This document shows positions 22,601 to 34,202 of a stretch of 64,000 nucleotides of DNA, piece by piece. A program made the position numbers and the translations under genes. Below the pieces are notes generated by a model. The model saw only the letters and a program-made list of their open reading frames with translations. It was not told the DNA's origin and made no database searches. Every line of letters starts with the position of its first letter. The first letter of the stretch is position 1. The DNA is from Oenanthe sinensis (Eukaryota; Streptophyta; Magnoliopsida; Apiales; Apiaceae), in the NCBI GenBank assembly GCA_028671895.1, contig JAPMAC010000197.1:2485001-2549000 (forward strand), written 5' to 3'.

Positions 22601-23598
22601 AAAGACTTCAACTTATTGTTCGTCCTTTATTACTAAGGGCCAAATTACCTACATCTGTTTGGGGTCATGCTATACTACATGCTGGTAACATAATCAGAAT
22701 CAGACCATCTGCTTATCATAAAGAATCTCCCCATCAATTAGTTCTCGGTCAAGTACCCGATATTTCCCACTTTAAGATCTTTGGTAGTGAAGTATATGTC
22801 CCTATTATTCCACCACAAAGAACAAAAATGGGACCTCAAAGAAGAATTAATATCTATGTTGGTTTTGATTCTTCATCTATTATTAGATATCTTGAACCAT
22901 TGACTGGTGATGTTTTTACTGCTCGTTATGCTGATTGTCATTTTGATGAGTCTGTGTTCCTTTCATTAAGGAGAGATAAAATTTTGCATAAATTAAATTC
23001 TGAAATATCATGGCATGGATCAGGATTGAATTCTATTGACCCACGTACTAATCAATGTGAAAATGAGGTTAAAAGAATTATTCATATGCAAAACATTGCT
23101 AATCAAATGCCAGATGCTTTTAGTGATTGTAGATACATAATAAAATCACATATACCTGCTGTTAATTTTCCAGCGAGGGTTGAAATCCCTAAATCAATTC
23201 CTGAAGAATTGTTTGATGATTCAAAACCACGCCAGAAGCGTGGTAGACCTATTGGTGCAAAAGATATTATACCACGAAAACGAAAATTGGTTGGACTTTC
23301 CCCTGAAGTGGCAAATGTTCTAGAATATACCCCAGAAGAGGTATTACCTCCCGAAGAGGTTCGAGCCCCTGAAGTGGCTGTTACTAAAACCTCAGAAGTG
23401 GTATTGCCTCCAGAAGAGGATATTTCCCCTGAAGTGGCACATGCTTCTATAGAAGCAAAGGTACCTGAAAATTATGAGATCTCAATAAGTTATGTACATA
23501 ACGGGAAATTGTTGGATCGTGGGAGTATTGAAATTGATGATATATATGTTTTTTCCGTGGCATGTGATATTCTTGAAAACTCCGATCCTGAACCATAA
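22586..23598 (+). pseudogene. pol: Element D integrase C-terminal part and linker
   Basis: From about 22590 LIKRLQLIVRPLLL and SVWGHAILHAGNIIRIRPSA can be read, then from 22828 GPQRRINIYVGFDSSSIIRY and DVFTARYADCHFDE. A linker follows with an imperfect Pro-Glu repeat (about 23300-23450: EVLPPEEV, EVVLPPEED, PEVAHAS). The TAA at 23596-23598 interrupts the frame, which continues directly into RT in the same phase. CAA to TAA is the simplest explanation. Confidence 0.75.
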
Positions 23599-25080
23599 AG
23601 TGTGGAAGAATGTCAACAAAGAGATGATTGGACAAAATGGAAAGTTGCAATCCAGGAAGAATTGCACTCCTTGCGCAAGAGAAATGTTTTCAGACCTGCA
23701 GTCCAAACACCAGCTGGTGTGATCCCTGTTGGGAATAGATGGGTATTTGTACAAAAACGAAATGAGAGAAATGAAATTGTGAGATATAAGGCTCGGTTGG
23801 TAGCCCAAGGATTCTCTCAAAGGCCTGGATTTGATTACCAGGAAACATACTCTCCTGTTATGGATGGAGTTACCTTTCGTTTTCTAATGGGTATGGCTTG
23901 TATGGAAAAATTGGAAACACGTCTCATGGACGTTGTGACAGCCTACCTGTATGGATCACTTGATAGTGATATTTATATGAAAATCCCTGAAGGATTAAAG
24001 TTAGAAGAAACTAAGTTTCGTCATTTATATTCTGTTAAATTACAACGATCATTATATGGTTTAAAACAATCTGGTCGTATGTGGTACAATAGGCTTAGTG
24101 AATATTTATTAAATGCTGGGTATATTAATAATCAAGTGTGTCCATGTGTGTTTATTAAAAGATCACAAACTGGTTTTGTTATTATTGCTGTATATGTGGA
24201 TAATTTGAATCTTATTGGTACTTCTGAATATATTACTAACGTTGCTAATTATTTGAAAAATGAGTTTGAAATGAAGAATCTTGGAAAGACAAAATTTTGT
24301 TTAGGTATACAGGTGGAGCACTTATCTTCGGGAATATTTATTCATCAATCCACTTGTACAGAAAAGGTTCTTGATCGATTTTACATGGACAAGTCCCATC
24401 CACTAACCACACCAATGGTTGTTCGGTCACTAGAAGTTGAAAAAGATCCATTCTGCCCTAGAAAACCAGATGAAGATGTTCTTGGACCTGAATTTCCATA
24501 TCTCAGTGCTATTGGTGCTCTCATGTATCTCGCAAACAACACTCGTCCTGATATTGCATTTGTTGTAAATCTATTGGCGAGGTTCAGTTCTAATCCAACT
24601 AAAAGACATTGGGATGGAGTTAAACACATATTGAGATATCTTCGTGGGACAATTGATCTTGGAATATTCTTTCCAAACAATTCAAAATCACAGTTGATTG
24701 GATATACTGATGTTGGGTACATGTCAGACCCTCATTTTGGACGATCACAGACAGGTTATTTATTCACATATTGTGGAACTACTATTTCTTGGAAATCTGT
24801 AAAGCAGACAATGGCGGCAACTTCATCAAATCATGCAGAGTTACTGGCAATTCACGAAGCAAGTAGGGAATGTATTTAGTTGCGGTCTATTATTCAACAT
24901 ATCCGGGAATCATGTGGATTATCAAACATCTCAGATAGTCCTACAGTTATGTTTGAAGATAATTCAGCCTGTATTAAGCAACTCAAGGAATGATACATCA
25001 AAGGAGACCGAACAAAGCACATCTTGCCAAAATTCTTCTATAGTCATAAGCTCCAACAAATATACAACAAATTCGCTCAA
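23599..25080 (+). pseudogene. pol: Element D reverse transcriptase-RNase H (altered active site)
   Basis: The open frame 23602-24879 (425 residues) has NRWVFVQKRNERNEIVRYKA, the motif A region LETRLMDVVTAYLYGSLDSD with its Asp, YGLKQSGRMWYNRL and the box YVDNLNLIG, where the second catalytic Asp is Asn (codon 24202-24204). RNase H starts at YTDVGYMSDPHFGRSQTG and has SSNHAELLAIHEA. A TAG at 24877-24879 replaces the usual Trp, and further stops lie near 24990 and 25090. The Asp-to-Asn change alone should abolish polymerisation. Confidence 0.85.
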
Positions 25081-25317
25081 GTGAAAATTTAGCAGATTTA
25101 CTTACAAAGTCACTACTCACATCAATATTTAAAAAACTGTGGAATAATATTGGCATGCGGAGATTGAGAAACTTGCTACAACAAGAAGTCAAAATGTGAG
25201 ACGTTTTATTCAGGGGGAGACCGTACTCTTTTTCCTTTGTCAAGGTTTTTATCCCACTGGGTTTTTCCTTGCAAGGTTTTAATGAGGCGGTCAATTTTTG
25301 CAATAACTCACATTGAC

Positions 25318-25330
25318 AATCAAGGGGGAG
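25318..25330 (+). other. Polypurine tract of element D
   Basis: aatcaagggggag stands directly before the 3' LTR, the expected plus-strand primer position. Confidence 0.8.
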
Positions 25331-25626
25331 TGTTATAATATGAAAGTGATTTATGATTGTAAAGTGATCAAGTTTTCAAGGCACAAAAAAATATACACGG
25401 AAAAATACTACTGCAACAATTTCAATACACGGAGCAGCATATTATAAAAAAAACTTGTATTCACACCCACGCGGTGAATATAGTTCTGCCTATAAATAGT
25501 ACATAATCCTGTAACTTTAGTGTACATTTTTGAAAACAAATACTATATCACATATTCAGTAGTTATACTTTGTTCTATACATCTACATTTCTCAAGTCTG
25601 TGTTACTTTATATTAATTTTACAATA
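25331..25626 (+). repeat. Element D 3' LTR
   Basis: It starts tgttataatatg and ends ttttacaata, with a TATA box at 25491-25499. It differs from the 5' LTR by a few substitutions and a short indel near 25445. Confidence 0.9.
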
Positions 25627-25870
25627 ATTTTATTGTTTTTTCAGATCCATTACCCCCCCCCCTCTCTCTCTCTCTCTCGATATATATGATGTGTTATTGT
25701 TTTTGTGTATTTTTTTAGATCGATGATATGCTTTCTTGATAGTTTTTTTCCCCACAATTCTTGATTGTTAATGTACAATTTGTGCATATATCATCTTGTT
25801 CTTGTTTATGAATTTGTGTTATAATAACATATTGTACTAATTACTGTATACATGTTAAATTGCATTTTAG

Positions 25871-26702
25871 ATGGACATACAAAAGGACAAATCTGCTGCT
25901 GCTACAGGAAATGTGGACATGCAAAAGGACAAATTTGCTGCTGCTACAGGAAAAGAAATCATTTTATCCACTAAAGTATTATACTAACAAATTCTATTAT
26001 TTTAAGATACATGTAATGATGTAAATAATATACTTATTGATACATTACATAATAGACCTAATTTGATACAGGGAGGTAATGAGGGGATAACATCCAAGAA
26101 AAAGAAAAAATATGTTGCTACTACAATGAAATGTGGAGCTTGCAATGGGGTAAAAGGGTTTGCAAGAAAACTTGCCCTTTTAAACCCTATTTCCCTGCAA
26201 GCTCTACGACTAAGTATCAACAAATAACATCCTTTTTTCACAAGAGTGTCGTCCTTATCATGCTTGGAAAATGCAGTTCAAGCGAAGAAACTTCGAAATG
26301 TATTGATATGTTATACCAGTTGTCGAACAAGCTCGAAATTGATCCCTTGAATATTTTTGGCCGCCTGGATGTGACACGAGCAAAAAATGAGGAATTGCAA
26401 GCACTGAACAGCCAATTCCTGGCCAGAATCTTAAAAATGATGGTAGTTTGCTTTCTGAAAAATACTCTACTCTGAACTAAGTTAAAAATACTCAAATTTT
26501 CTTTTCCATCTAATGTCACAGCATTCCCAGAATGCCACCGGATTGTTTCAGCTGGCCGCCGCTGCTAATCAGGTAAACAATGACATTAGATTGTGATGAC
26601 TATTATCGACTTAGTCCTATGACCATAATAATTTCTTTTCTGCAGGTTAACTCACATGAGGTTGCTGATAAACAAACCGAAGATAATATTGATTTGGATT
26701 AG
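25871..26702 (+). pseudogene. LOB-domain-like (LBD) gene, four exons, probable frameshift
   Basis: Model: exon 1 25871-25975, exon 2 26072-26442, exon 3 26522-26572, exon 4 26646-26702, all with gt...ag introns in compatible phase. Exon 1 encodes two copies of a 13-14-residue unit ending DKSAAATG/DKFAAATG. Exon 2 has KCGACNG followed, after a one-base shift in the A/G run near 26151, by VCKKTCPFKPYFPAS. Together these form the C-x2-C-x6-C-x3-C motif of LOB-domain transcription factors, then FFHKSVV, a DP...FG segment and a Leu-rich tail. The GAS block is weak, so this is a divergent member. LBD proteins bind DNA in the nucleus. The frameshift suggests a pseudogene, unless the base is a sequencing error. 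Element D lies just upstream. Confidence 0.55.
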
Positions 26703-27337
26703 TGGTGGAACCTAGTGACAGAGTACGCAGGAAGAGAGGAGCTATGGGCAGTGGTCGCAAGTTCTAATATTGAAGACTTTCTTATGTTTCATACAAGAAA
26801 TCTAAACACTGCAATTTATGTTTTTTAAGAGATATTATGCAATTCTGTTAAAATTTCTCCATCAACTTCCCTGAGTACGTACTTCTAATATAGTATGTTT
26901 CATGTGTAGCTGTCTATCTCTATAATGCAGTATATGGCATGTTTGTGTGTGGTGATCTTACTCCTTTGGCTTATACAATAACTTAATAAACCAAAATGCG
27001 GATCCTTAGAATACTGAAAAAATATTTCTAAGATGATTTTTAAGAAACTACCTCTTTCATCAAACACTCTCTTTCCGCCCCAGAATTAGTCTCATTTGCC
27101 GGTGCAGTTGTTTTACCTTGCTTAGTTCCTAGCAGTAATTACCAAGAGTGAAACTTAAAAACTGAACTAATAACAGTAAATTTATTAGCACTTAATAACA
27201 GTCACTTCAAAAAAAATTAGAATTTCAGCTAACCAGATTGTTTATTAGCACCCACTCAAAATATTGTTTTAACAGATTGTTTTAACAAAAAATAATCGAG
27301 TTCGAATAAAATCTAATCGGCCCTGCAAAAGCCCGAT
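26703..27337. other. Non-coding sequence downstream of the LOB-like gene
   Basis: I see no gene or repeat I can name. At 27338 the homology to the ALY 3' flank begins. Confidence 0.5.
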
Positions 27338-27379
27338 ATAGACTATGTCCCAACGTCCCATAAAACACCCCAGAGTTTC

Positions 27380-27384
27380 CATTC
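27380..27384. repeat. Target-site duplication of element E, left copy
   Basis: cattc precedes the 5' LTR. The same five bases follow the 3' LTR at 45716-45720. Confidence 0.95.
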
Positions 27385-28909
27385 TGTGAGATACAACCTT
27401 TTCTATAGGTTTTGATTAATTTTGTCTTAACGCTAAGTGTAAATTAAATTAGGGTTAAGAAGTTACTAATTAATATAGTAATCCTCCCTTAGGTTATTCG
27501 AAGTGACAGTCAACGAGTAGAAAGTCAAACTTGGTCAAACTATTTTATAAACAAAACAGAATGATTTTCTCTCGACATATAATTAGATAGGATTTATCAA
27601 AATAATGATAAAATAAAATCTAATTTGTATATGCGATATTTTGAGGCAAAGACTGAAGACGAACAAATACTGTATTTTTTACACTGCTTTTACGAGACAG
27701 AAAATGCTTTATTAAATTAAAAGAGTGTCTGTTTTAAAGGTTTTCAAGGAAATATATTTTAAATATATTTTCTAAATATATTTGTTCAATTTATCTTCAA
27801 CATAGTCCTGCCTAAATGTAAAATGCAGATTTTATCCCTAAAGTCTCTAACTGTCTTATTTATTTGGATAAAATGCATTTTAATTCAAGCATAAATATTA
27901 CTTGGACTTCATAGTCACTATTAATTTAGGAATATTATGTTTTAATATATTTCAAGTCAAAACTTTAGTCCAAACGTCGACAAGTTCTGACAAATGGCTA
28001 TCGAATATTGTTTTTGGCTATAGAGACAACGAAACGATCCTTTTCTCGAAATAATAGCTACACATGTTCAATTGACTTGAAACTTGGGGAATGTCACTAG
28101 AATATTTAAAAAGAATTTTAGGATTTTTTTCATGATTTTTGGGTGACTTTTATTTTTGGCCTGTACTTTCAATACGTAATTGATTGTTCGGTTAATTAAA
28201 AATCAATGAAGGTCAACTCCAAATTAAGTAGGATTTTGACCATGACCTACTTGGAATATTTCCAGATGGTTCCCAAATTTTCATAATTTTTGGAGCATGT
28301 TTTGAAAAACATCATATTCGTCATTGTATCATTCAGTTTCGCATTTATTTGCTTTATTAATTAACTGAATGTTGTTTGCACGTTTTTTCATGCATCCTAG
28401 TGGGTTAGTACTGCTGAGGGAACACAAATTTGAATTTTGGTACCATACCTTATCCCTTTGTACTTTATGTCTCCTCATCCCCAACCAAAAACCCTAATCT
28501 CTTTCTTTAAATACACCCCCACCCCCCACACTTCTCCTCAAGCCATTTGAGCCAAGTAAATGCTGCAACTTTCTCTCCAAAGAAGCTCTCAAGTCCAGAA
28601 AATTTTCATCTCTTAGAGTTCTTGAGTTATAAGCTTAGTTCTTCCATAGATCTAACCCCTTCCAAGCTTATAAACACATTTGCATGCTCAAATAACACAC
28701 ACATCACACAAGTATCTTTTGGCTACCTTTTCACCACATCTATACAGCCCCTAGACTTGTCTTGTTGCCCCCAAAGTTATAGCAAAAGTTGATATTCCGG
28801 CCATTTTCCGGTGACTTTTTCCGGCGACCCTTTTTGTGTGTTTTGGCTTCAAAACTAGCTTTTTCTTTTGATTTCTTCTTAGATCTCAAGGGTTATAAGT
28901 TGGTTCTAC

Positions 28910-28953
<44 letters not shown>

Positions 28954-29113
28954 CAGTAGGTACATGTTTAGTAGTGTATACACCTTGCTTGCTTGATTTT
29001 TAAGTGTATACACGAACTCTTGTTCCCGATCCTAACTCGTATCCCTTGATTTCGCAAGAAATATTGTTGTCTCTCACTATAGAGCACAAGAGTCATAAGT
29101 TAGTTCTTAATTG

Positions 29114-29180
<67 letters not shown>

Positions 29181-29399
29181 GTCAAAACATATATATACAC
29201 TAGCTTGCTTGTTTGACCTCTTGCAAGTATATATATTGTTAGCCTTGTTCCTCTTAATTATATATACACGAGCTTTTATCTTAAACTTCTTATTCTCGTA
29301 TATATAAAGAGTGAACCAAACCAAGAGAGTTATTAACTTATCTCTCTCCTTAGTTGGTTGTTAATATCCTTGATTTATTTAGGGATTAGAAACAACAAC

Positions 29400-29935
29400 T
29401 ATTTACTTAAATTCCAAGTCGAGGCTAGACTTGTATTAGTCGATTTATACGACATAAACAAGAGGCTTACCTGTTGAATTTTTGTATCTAAACCAAGCTT
29501 ATATCAAGAGTGGAAACCGATTTGTATAAATCTCATTTAGAGATATAAACAAAAGGTTACTCTAATATTTGCAAGGTAACTCACTTTAATTCCAAGTTGA
29601 GTATTGTGTCTAAGTCGAGGTACGACATAAACATAAATACATCTTGTTGAGTTATAAAGTGAAAGAAACCAACATACATTCCGAGTGTTACTATTTCGTA
29701 TAAATCTCATATATTATTTAGAGATATAAACGAAGTAAACTCGTTGAATATTTGTAGGTTTATTCTTTAACTTCAAACACCGAGTTAAGGGCTTTTCGTA
29801 TAAGTCGAGGTACGACATAAACGAGCCTAACTTATTGAGTTCTTGAAGTTAGTCCACGTTAGACTCCGAGTTAGATAATATTTCGTATAAGTCGAGGTAC
29901 GACATAAACGAAACGTACTCGTTGAATCTTAGTGG
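29400..29935 (+). repeat. Imperfect tandem units in the E 5' LTR (gtcgaggtacgacataaac)
   Basis: The phrase aagtcgaggtacgacataaa recurs near 29613, 29805 and 29890, with looser forms near 29430 and 29530, each followed by cttgttgag or ctcgttgaat. The same array is in the 3' LTR at 43860-44395. Confidence 0.75.
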
Positions 29936-30639
29936 TTTATTTCGAGTTTGTTTTAAAGACCATTTTTAATTGTTGTTTTAGGCCTTATAAACAACTTGAT
30001 TTCGAAACGAGCTTGACATAAGTCAAGTCAATATATTCGGCCTTTAGTTTAGATCATATACCCTTGGCCTTATATATCGGACAATAATAAGCAGAAAAGA
30101 AAAAGATTTATTTTAAGTAATTGCATTGCATCATATGCTTTACATATCGTAATTTACTTTAGCATACGCATTTAATTTCGTGCATTCATACGCTTTACTT
30201 TCCGCACCTTACTTTAGCATACGCACTTAATTTATTGCATACATGTTAGCACACAACGTGTGGTTCGTCCTTTTAACTAAGTGACTTACCCTTTCGAGTG
30301 GTTCGTCCTTTCTCCGTAAGTGACTTACCCCGACTCACATTTATATATATTATTGCTTCGGCTATCTTATATATATTTGTTTGTCTCTTTGGTCTAGTAC
30401 TGTAATATACTAGTCCGACCACTCTTCTTTTCTAAACAGGGATATTTAAGTCCTAGCACTTGTTGTCTACACTTTGTTGTGAGCTGAAAGTGAAGTGAGG
30501 TGATCCTTGTTCTAAGACCCAAGTCCTAGACACGCCGACGGGGAGTTGGGTGTCTTTGCACTGTGAGGAAAAGGAAAGACCCAAGACCTAAGACCCATAT
30601 CCAAGACCTACATTGTTGTAGAGGAACATAGTCTACACA

Positions 30640-30940
30640 GGGATTTTTACGTATCTTTGAGGAGGTAAAGGGGAAGTTACGCTCCAAGATAAGGTCGTAA
30701 GGGATACTACGTGACTGTGAAGAGGTAACGGGGAGTTACGCTCTAAGACCAGTTCGTAGGGATACTACTTGCCTGTGAAGAGGTAACGGGGAGTTACACT
30801 CTAAGACCAGCTTATAGGGGTTCTACTTTGATTGTGAGGAGGTAACGGAGAGTTACGCTCCAAGATAAATCAAGTAGGTTTGCTATTGTATTTTGAGGGA
30901 TTAACGGGTAGTTAAGGTCCAAGATAGATACATAGTGTTA
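30640..30940 (+). repeat. 64-bp tandem array in the E 5' LTR
   Basis: About five units with core gaggtaacggggagttacgc, then tctaagacc, then tagggatactac. It is present in the 3' LTR at 45095-45400 with the same unit count, so it predates insertion. Confidence 0.8.
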
Positions 30941-31260
30941 TAAAAGGCTTCTCCGCCACTGTAAGGAGTACATCTTTTTATAGTGCAAAATCTCGAGTTC
31001 AGGGAGGGACTCGGGGACTGGACTAGGGGTGAGCGGATCCGTTAGGGGATTGCGTCATCGCAAACCAGGATAAAAATTTTGTTGTGTACTCTATTTCTTT
31101 TCTCTGCTTTTATTTTCCGCATTTATATTACTAGTTGACTGGTAATATTTTAAAAAGAGAAAAGAAAATTTCAAAACGCCAAGCTCAATTTTTTAAAACG
31201 GTATTAAGCTATTCAACCCCCCCCCCCTTCTAGCTTATACCCCCCATTACGGGCCTAACA

Positions 31261-31276
31261 GTTGGTATCAAAGCAG
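31261..31276 (+). other. Primer-binding site of element E
   Basis: gttggtatcaaagcag follows the LTR end. It is an initiator tRNA-Met type site with one substitution (tggtatcaaagc instead of tggtatcagagc). Confidence 0.85.
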
Positions 31277-31340
31277 TGCTCTTAATCGTGTTCCGTGGCC
31301 TTTTTCAGTGCCTACGAACGCAACAAAGAGTAGATCTTTT

Positions 31341-34190
31341 ATGGCGTATTTGAGTACCATTGGTTGTGGTGAAGGTCTCTCGAGTTCGAGACCCCCTCTA
31401 TTCGATGGCACCAACTTTGCTACTTGGAAAACAAGATTTAGAATTTATGCTAAATCCCAAGGTGTCAAAGTGTGGATGGCTATCGAAGACGGTGTTGTAG
31501 TTCCGACAAAAGTAGTTGACGAAATAGTCATCGAAAAGAAAGTCAGTGAATACACCCGTGAAGAGGAAGAGTTAATGAACATAGCCGCTAAGGCGGAAAT
31601 GGTCTTAACTAGTGCACTTGCAGAAAAAGAATACAAACGTGTTAATAACTGCAAGTCTGCACAAGATATGTGGAACAAATTGGTTATCACCTACAAGGGA
31701 ACCATGGATATTAAAGACTCTCGAATGGATACGTTGATCCAAGAATACGAGAACTTTAAACTCCTCGAGGGTGAAACCATCATCGATATGGAAACGAGAT
31801 TTACTCGTATTATCGATGAACTTGCTCAACTCGGGAAGGTATACTCCATTAATGAGAAAAATCGAAGGATCTTAAAAGCCTTACCTCCGAGTTGGAAAGT
31901 TAAAGTTACCACTATAAAAGAAATGCATAATCTGAATGCATATACCATCGATATTTTATTCGACAACCTTCGTGCTTACGAAGAAGATAATGCTCCGGAT
32001 AAACTTCTTCCTAAAATTGAAGAGAAGAGAAAAAGTATGGCCTTAAAGGCAATACTTATCGATGAAGATGAAAACGACGATGATTTGAACGAAGAGTTAG
32101 AAAATCTTGATGAGCATGAAATTGCTTTATTATCAAGACAACTCCGTCGCGTTTTACAAAGCAAAGCTCAAAGGTACGGAAAGGGCTTTCTTAAATCGGG
32201 TAACCAACAATGAGTTTTTAACTCTAAAGGTAGTCCGAACTATAAGAGCAATTTTCCTACTACGAGCTATGCTAAAGGAAAAGGTGTGCAACAACCACAA
32301 GCAAACAATGCTTACAATAACTCGAAATTTAAGAGTAATTATGCACCTAAGCCTAAATAGGCAATTCCCGAGGAAACCGAGATTGTTTGTTTTGAATGTA
32401 AATAACCGGGTCATTTTAAAAGGGAATGTCCAAATTTGTCTAAAGGACAAATCCTTGTAGCTGAAAGTGGATGGGATCTAAGTGAGGATGAGGAAACTCC
32501 TGAACAAAATGAGGAAACTGTAAACCTTGCTTTGATGGCAATCGGAGATGAAGCTACTCCAACGGAAGGCTCCACTTCTCTACAAGAGATAACATCTAAA
32601 CCAATCTTGATTTCATCATGTGATAGTAGTGATGCTAGCTTGTCCAAAGTAGATCATTATAGTATGGATATTTCTGAGCTTAGAAACTTGGTCAAAGATT
32701 TAAAAATTGGTTATGATGAATTGAATCGAAGTTATGTTAAGACAAAATCTGAAAAAGATAAATATGAGAATTTGTGTCTTGAGCTTCAAAAAGAGGTCAC
32801 TAGTTTGACCGACGTACATGTCAAAGACATGGAATACGTTACTAACATTCTCTCTCAAAATGAAAGCTTGAAAATCGAGACAAACGGAAAGGATGACCAA
32901 ATTCGTACTCTTGAAGTCGAAAATGTGTCTCTGATTTTGCAAGCTGAAGAGATTGAGAATGATAAGCTTCATTTAAACGAATGTAATCGTGAGCTCCATG
33001 TTGAGTTTCTAAATCTGAAAATTCAAAATGAATCATTGATTCAAGAGAATTCTTCACGATGCAAACGTATAAATGACCTCGAACAATCTCTTACGGGAGA
33101 TAGAGAGGAAGAGCTTCATGAAGCTTTAAAAGAGCTTGACTTTGATTACCAACTTCAATTAATGAATAAAGACGATGATTATGCCAAACTTCAAGGCAAG
33201 ATCAATGTTGAATTCAAAAGTCGTCAAAGACTTGTCTCGGAATTAGAAACGATGAAGTTGGAAAATCAAAAGCTTAATGATGAAAATCAAAAGCTCTTGG
33301 CTCAAGTTATGGATAAAGAGAGATTCTTAACTAACAAGATTAATAACTTGGTTAAGGAAAAGGAAGATCTCGAATCCACCTTAAAACAATTCACTAAGAG
33401 CAATGCTATTTTGGAAAGGATGGTATTTGGCTCTAGGGAATCATTTAATCGTGAAGGCTTGGGTTATGAACATAAAGCTTCCACTAAAAAGGAAAATCAT
33501 AAACCTAATCCTCCGATTAGTACTCCACCTAAATCACCTACACCTAAGTGTACATATTGCAATGTAAGTGGACATATTCGTCCATTTTGCAAAGCTAAAG
33601 AAGGTGAACTTAAGGGGAAGTACAAGTGGATTCCAAAAGGATCAACTTTTAGAAATAGAGATGGAAAGAAAATATCTCAAAAGAAGAATGATTCTAAAGT
33701 GAACGGTCAAAACCAACCAAGGTTTTGGTATCATCAAGAACCAATCCCCTATGGACCAAGAAAAGGTTCTATGACTCAAAATCCTAACTATTATGGTCAA
33801 ACTCGTAAAATAAATGCACCTATGCATAGGAATACGAGTTATCACGCTAGATCGAGTCATCATGCTAATATGAGTCATCATGATTACCCTAGTACTTCAA
33901 ATGCTCATGTTAGAAGTAATAATTCGAAATACAATGCCAATGCTAATTCTAGAGATTCGATTATTACCATCTTTCCCCCAAGAAATGATCATGAATATGT
34001 TAGGCATAACAAATATACTCCTAGGAGAAACCCTTATCATATATCTACTAGGAATGAAGCATCTAGAAGCATACATGATTATATGCAAGCTTATCACATG
34101 CCTAGATTTGTTCATGCTAGTTCATATATGCCTCATGATGTACTAACCCAAGGACCCTTAAGACAAAAGGGTACCAAAAGGTTTAACTAA
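31341..34190 (+). pseudogene. gag: Element E gag (one frame, three internal nonsense codons)
   Basis: The first ATG after the primer site is 31341; the frame is open from 31308 but without an earlier ATG. The Gag core has PPLFDGTNFATWKTRFRIYA, KVWMAIEDG, RVNNCKSAQDMWNKL and YENFKLLEGETI. TGA at 32211, TAG at 32358 and TAA at 32403 interrupt the same frame, the last inside the knuckle CFECK-stop-PGHFKREC. The frame continues without shift through an acidic region, a coiled coil of about 270 residues (about 32640-33440), a second knuckle CTYCNVSGHIRPFC (about 33547) and a His/Asn/Ser-rich tail to TAA 34188-34190. All stops could come from CGA, CAG or CAA by C to T. Confidence 0.85.
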
Positions 34191-34202
34191 TCCTTTGTGT
34201 AG

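Larger units (their letters stand above)
19938..25626 (+). mobile_element. Element D: copia retrotransposon with short LTRs, inactive
   Basis: Two LTRs of about 297 bp flank gag, protease, integrase, RT and RNase H in copia order (5689 bp). atttt at 19933-19937 and 25627-25631 forms the target duplication if both LTRs end in ...caata. The primer site is cgttatcagcacgag and the polypurine tract is aatcaagggggag. It is inactivated by a gag deletion, frameshifts, nonsense codons and an altered YVDD box. It belongs to a different lineage from A, B, C and E. Confidence 0.9.
27385..31260 (+). repeat. Element E 5' LTR (3876 bp)
   Basis: It starts tgtgagatacaac and ends gggcctaaca. A TATA-like ctttaaatac at 28504-28513 precedes a C-rich stretch and is the probable promoter. 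Downstream are two (TA)n runs (28912-28951 and 29120-29178), a series of about 140-150-bp units sharing gtcgaggtacgacataaac (29400-29935), a 60-bp doublet (30120-30240), a 37-bp doublet (30260-30330) and a 64-bp tandem array (30640-30940). The long region after the TATA suggests an unusually long R-U5. Confidence 0.9.

Noticed and set aside
28547..28792. 81-codon frame present in both E LTRs (also 43065-43310)
   Set aside because: It starts with TTG, has no in-frame ATG near the start and is duplicated only because it lies in the LTR. One amino acid change between copies is no evidence of coding.
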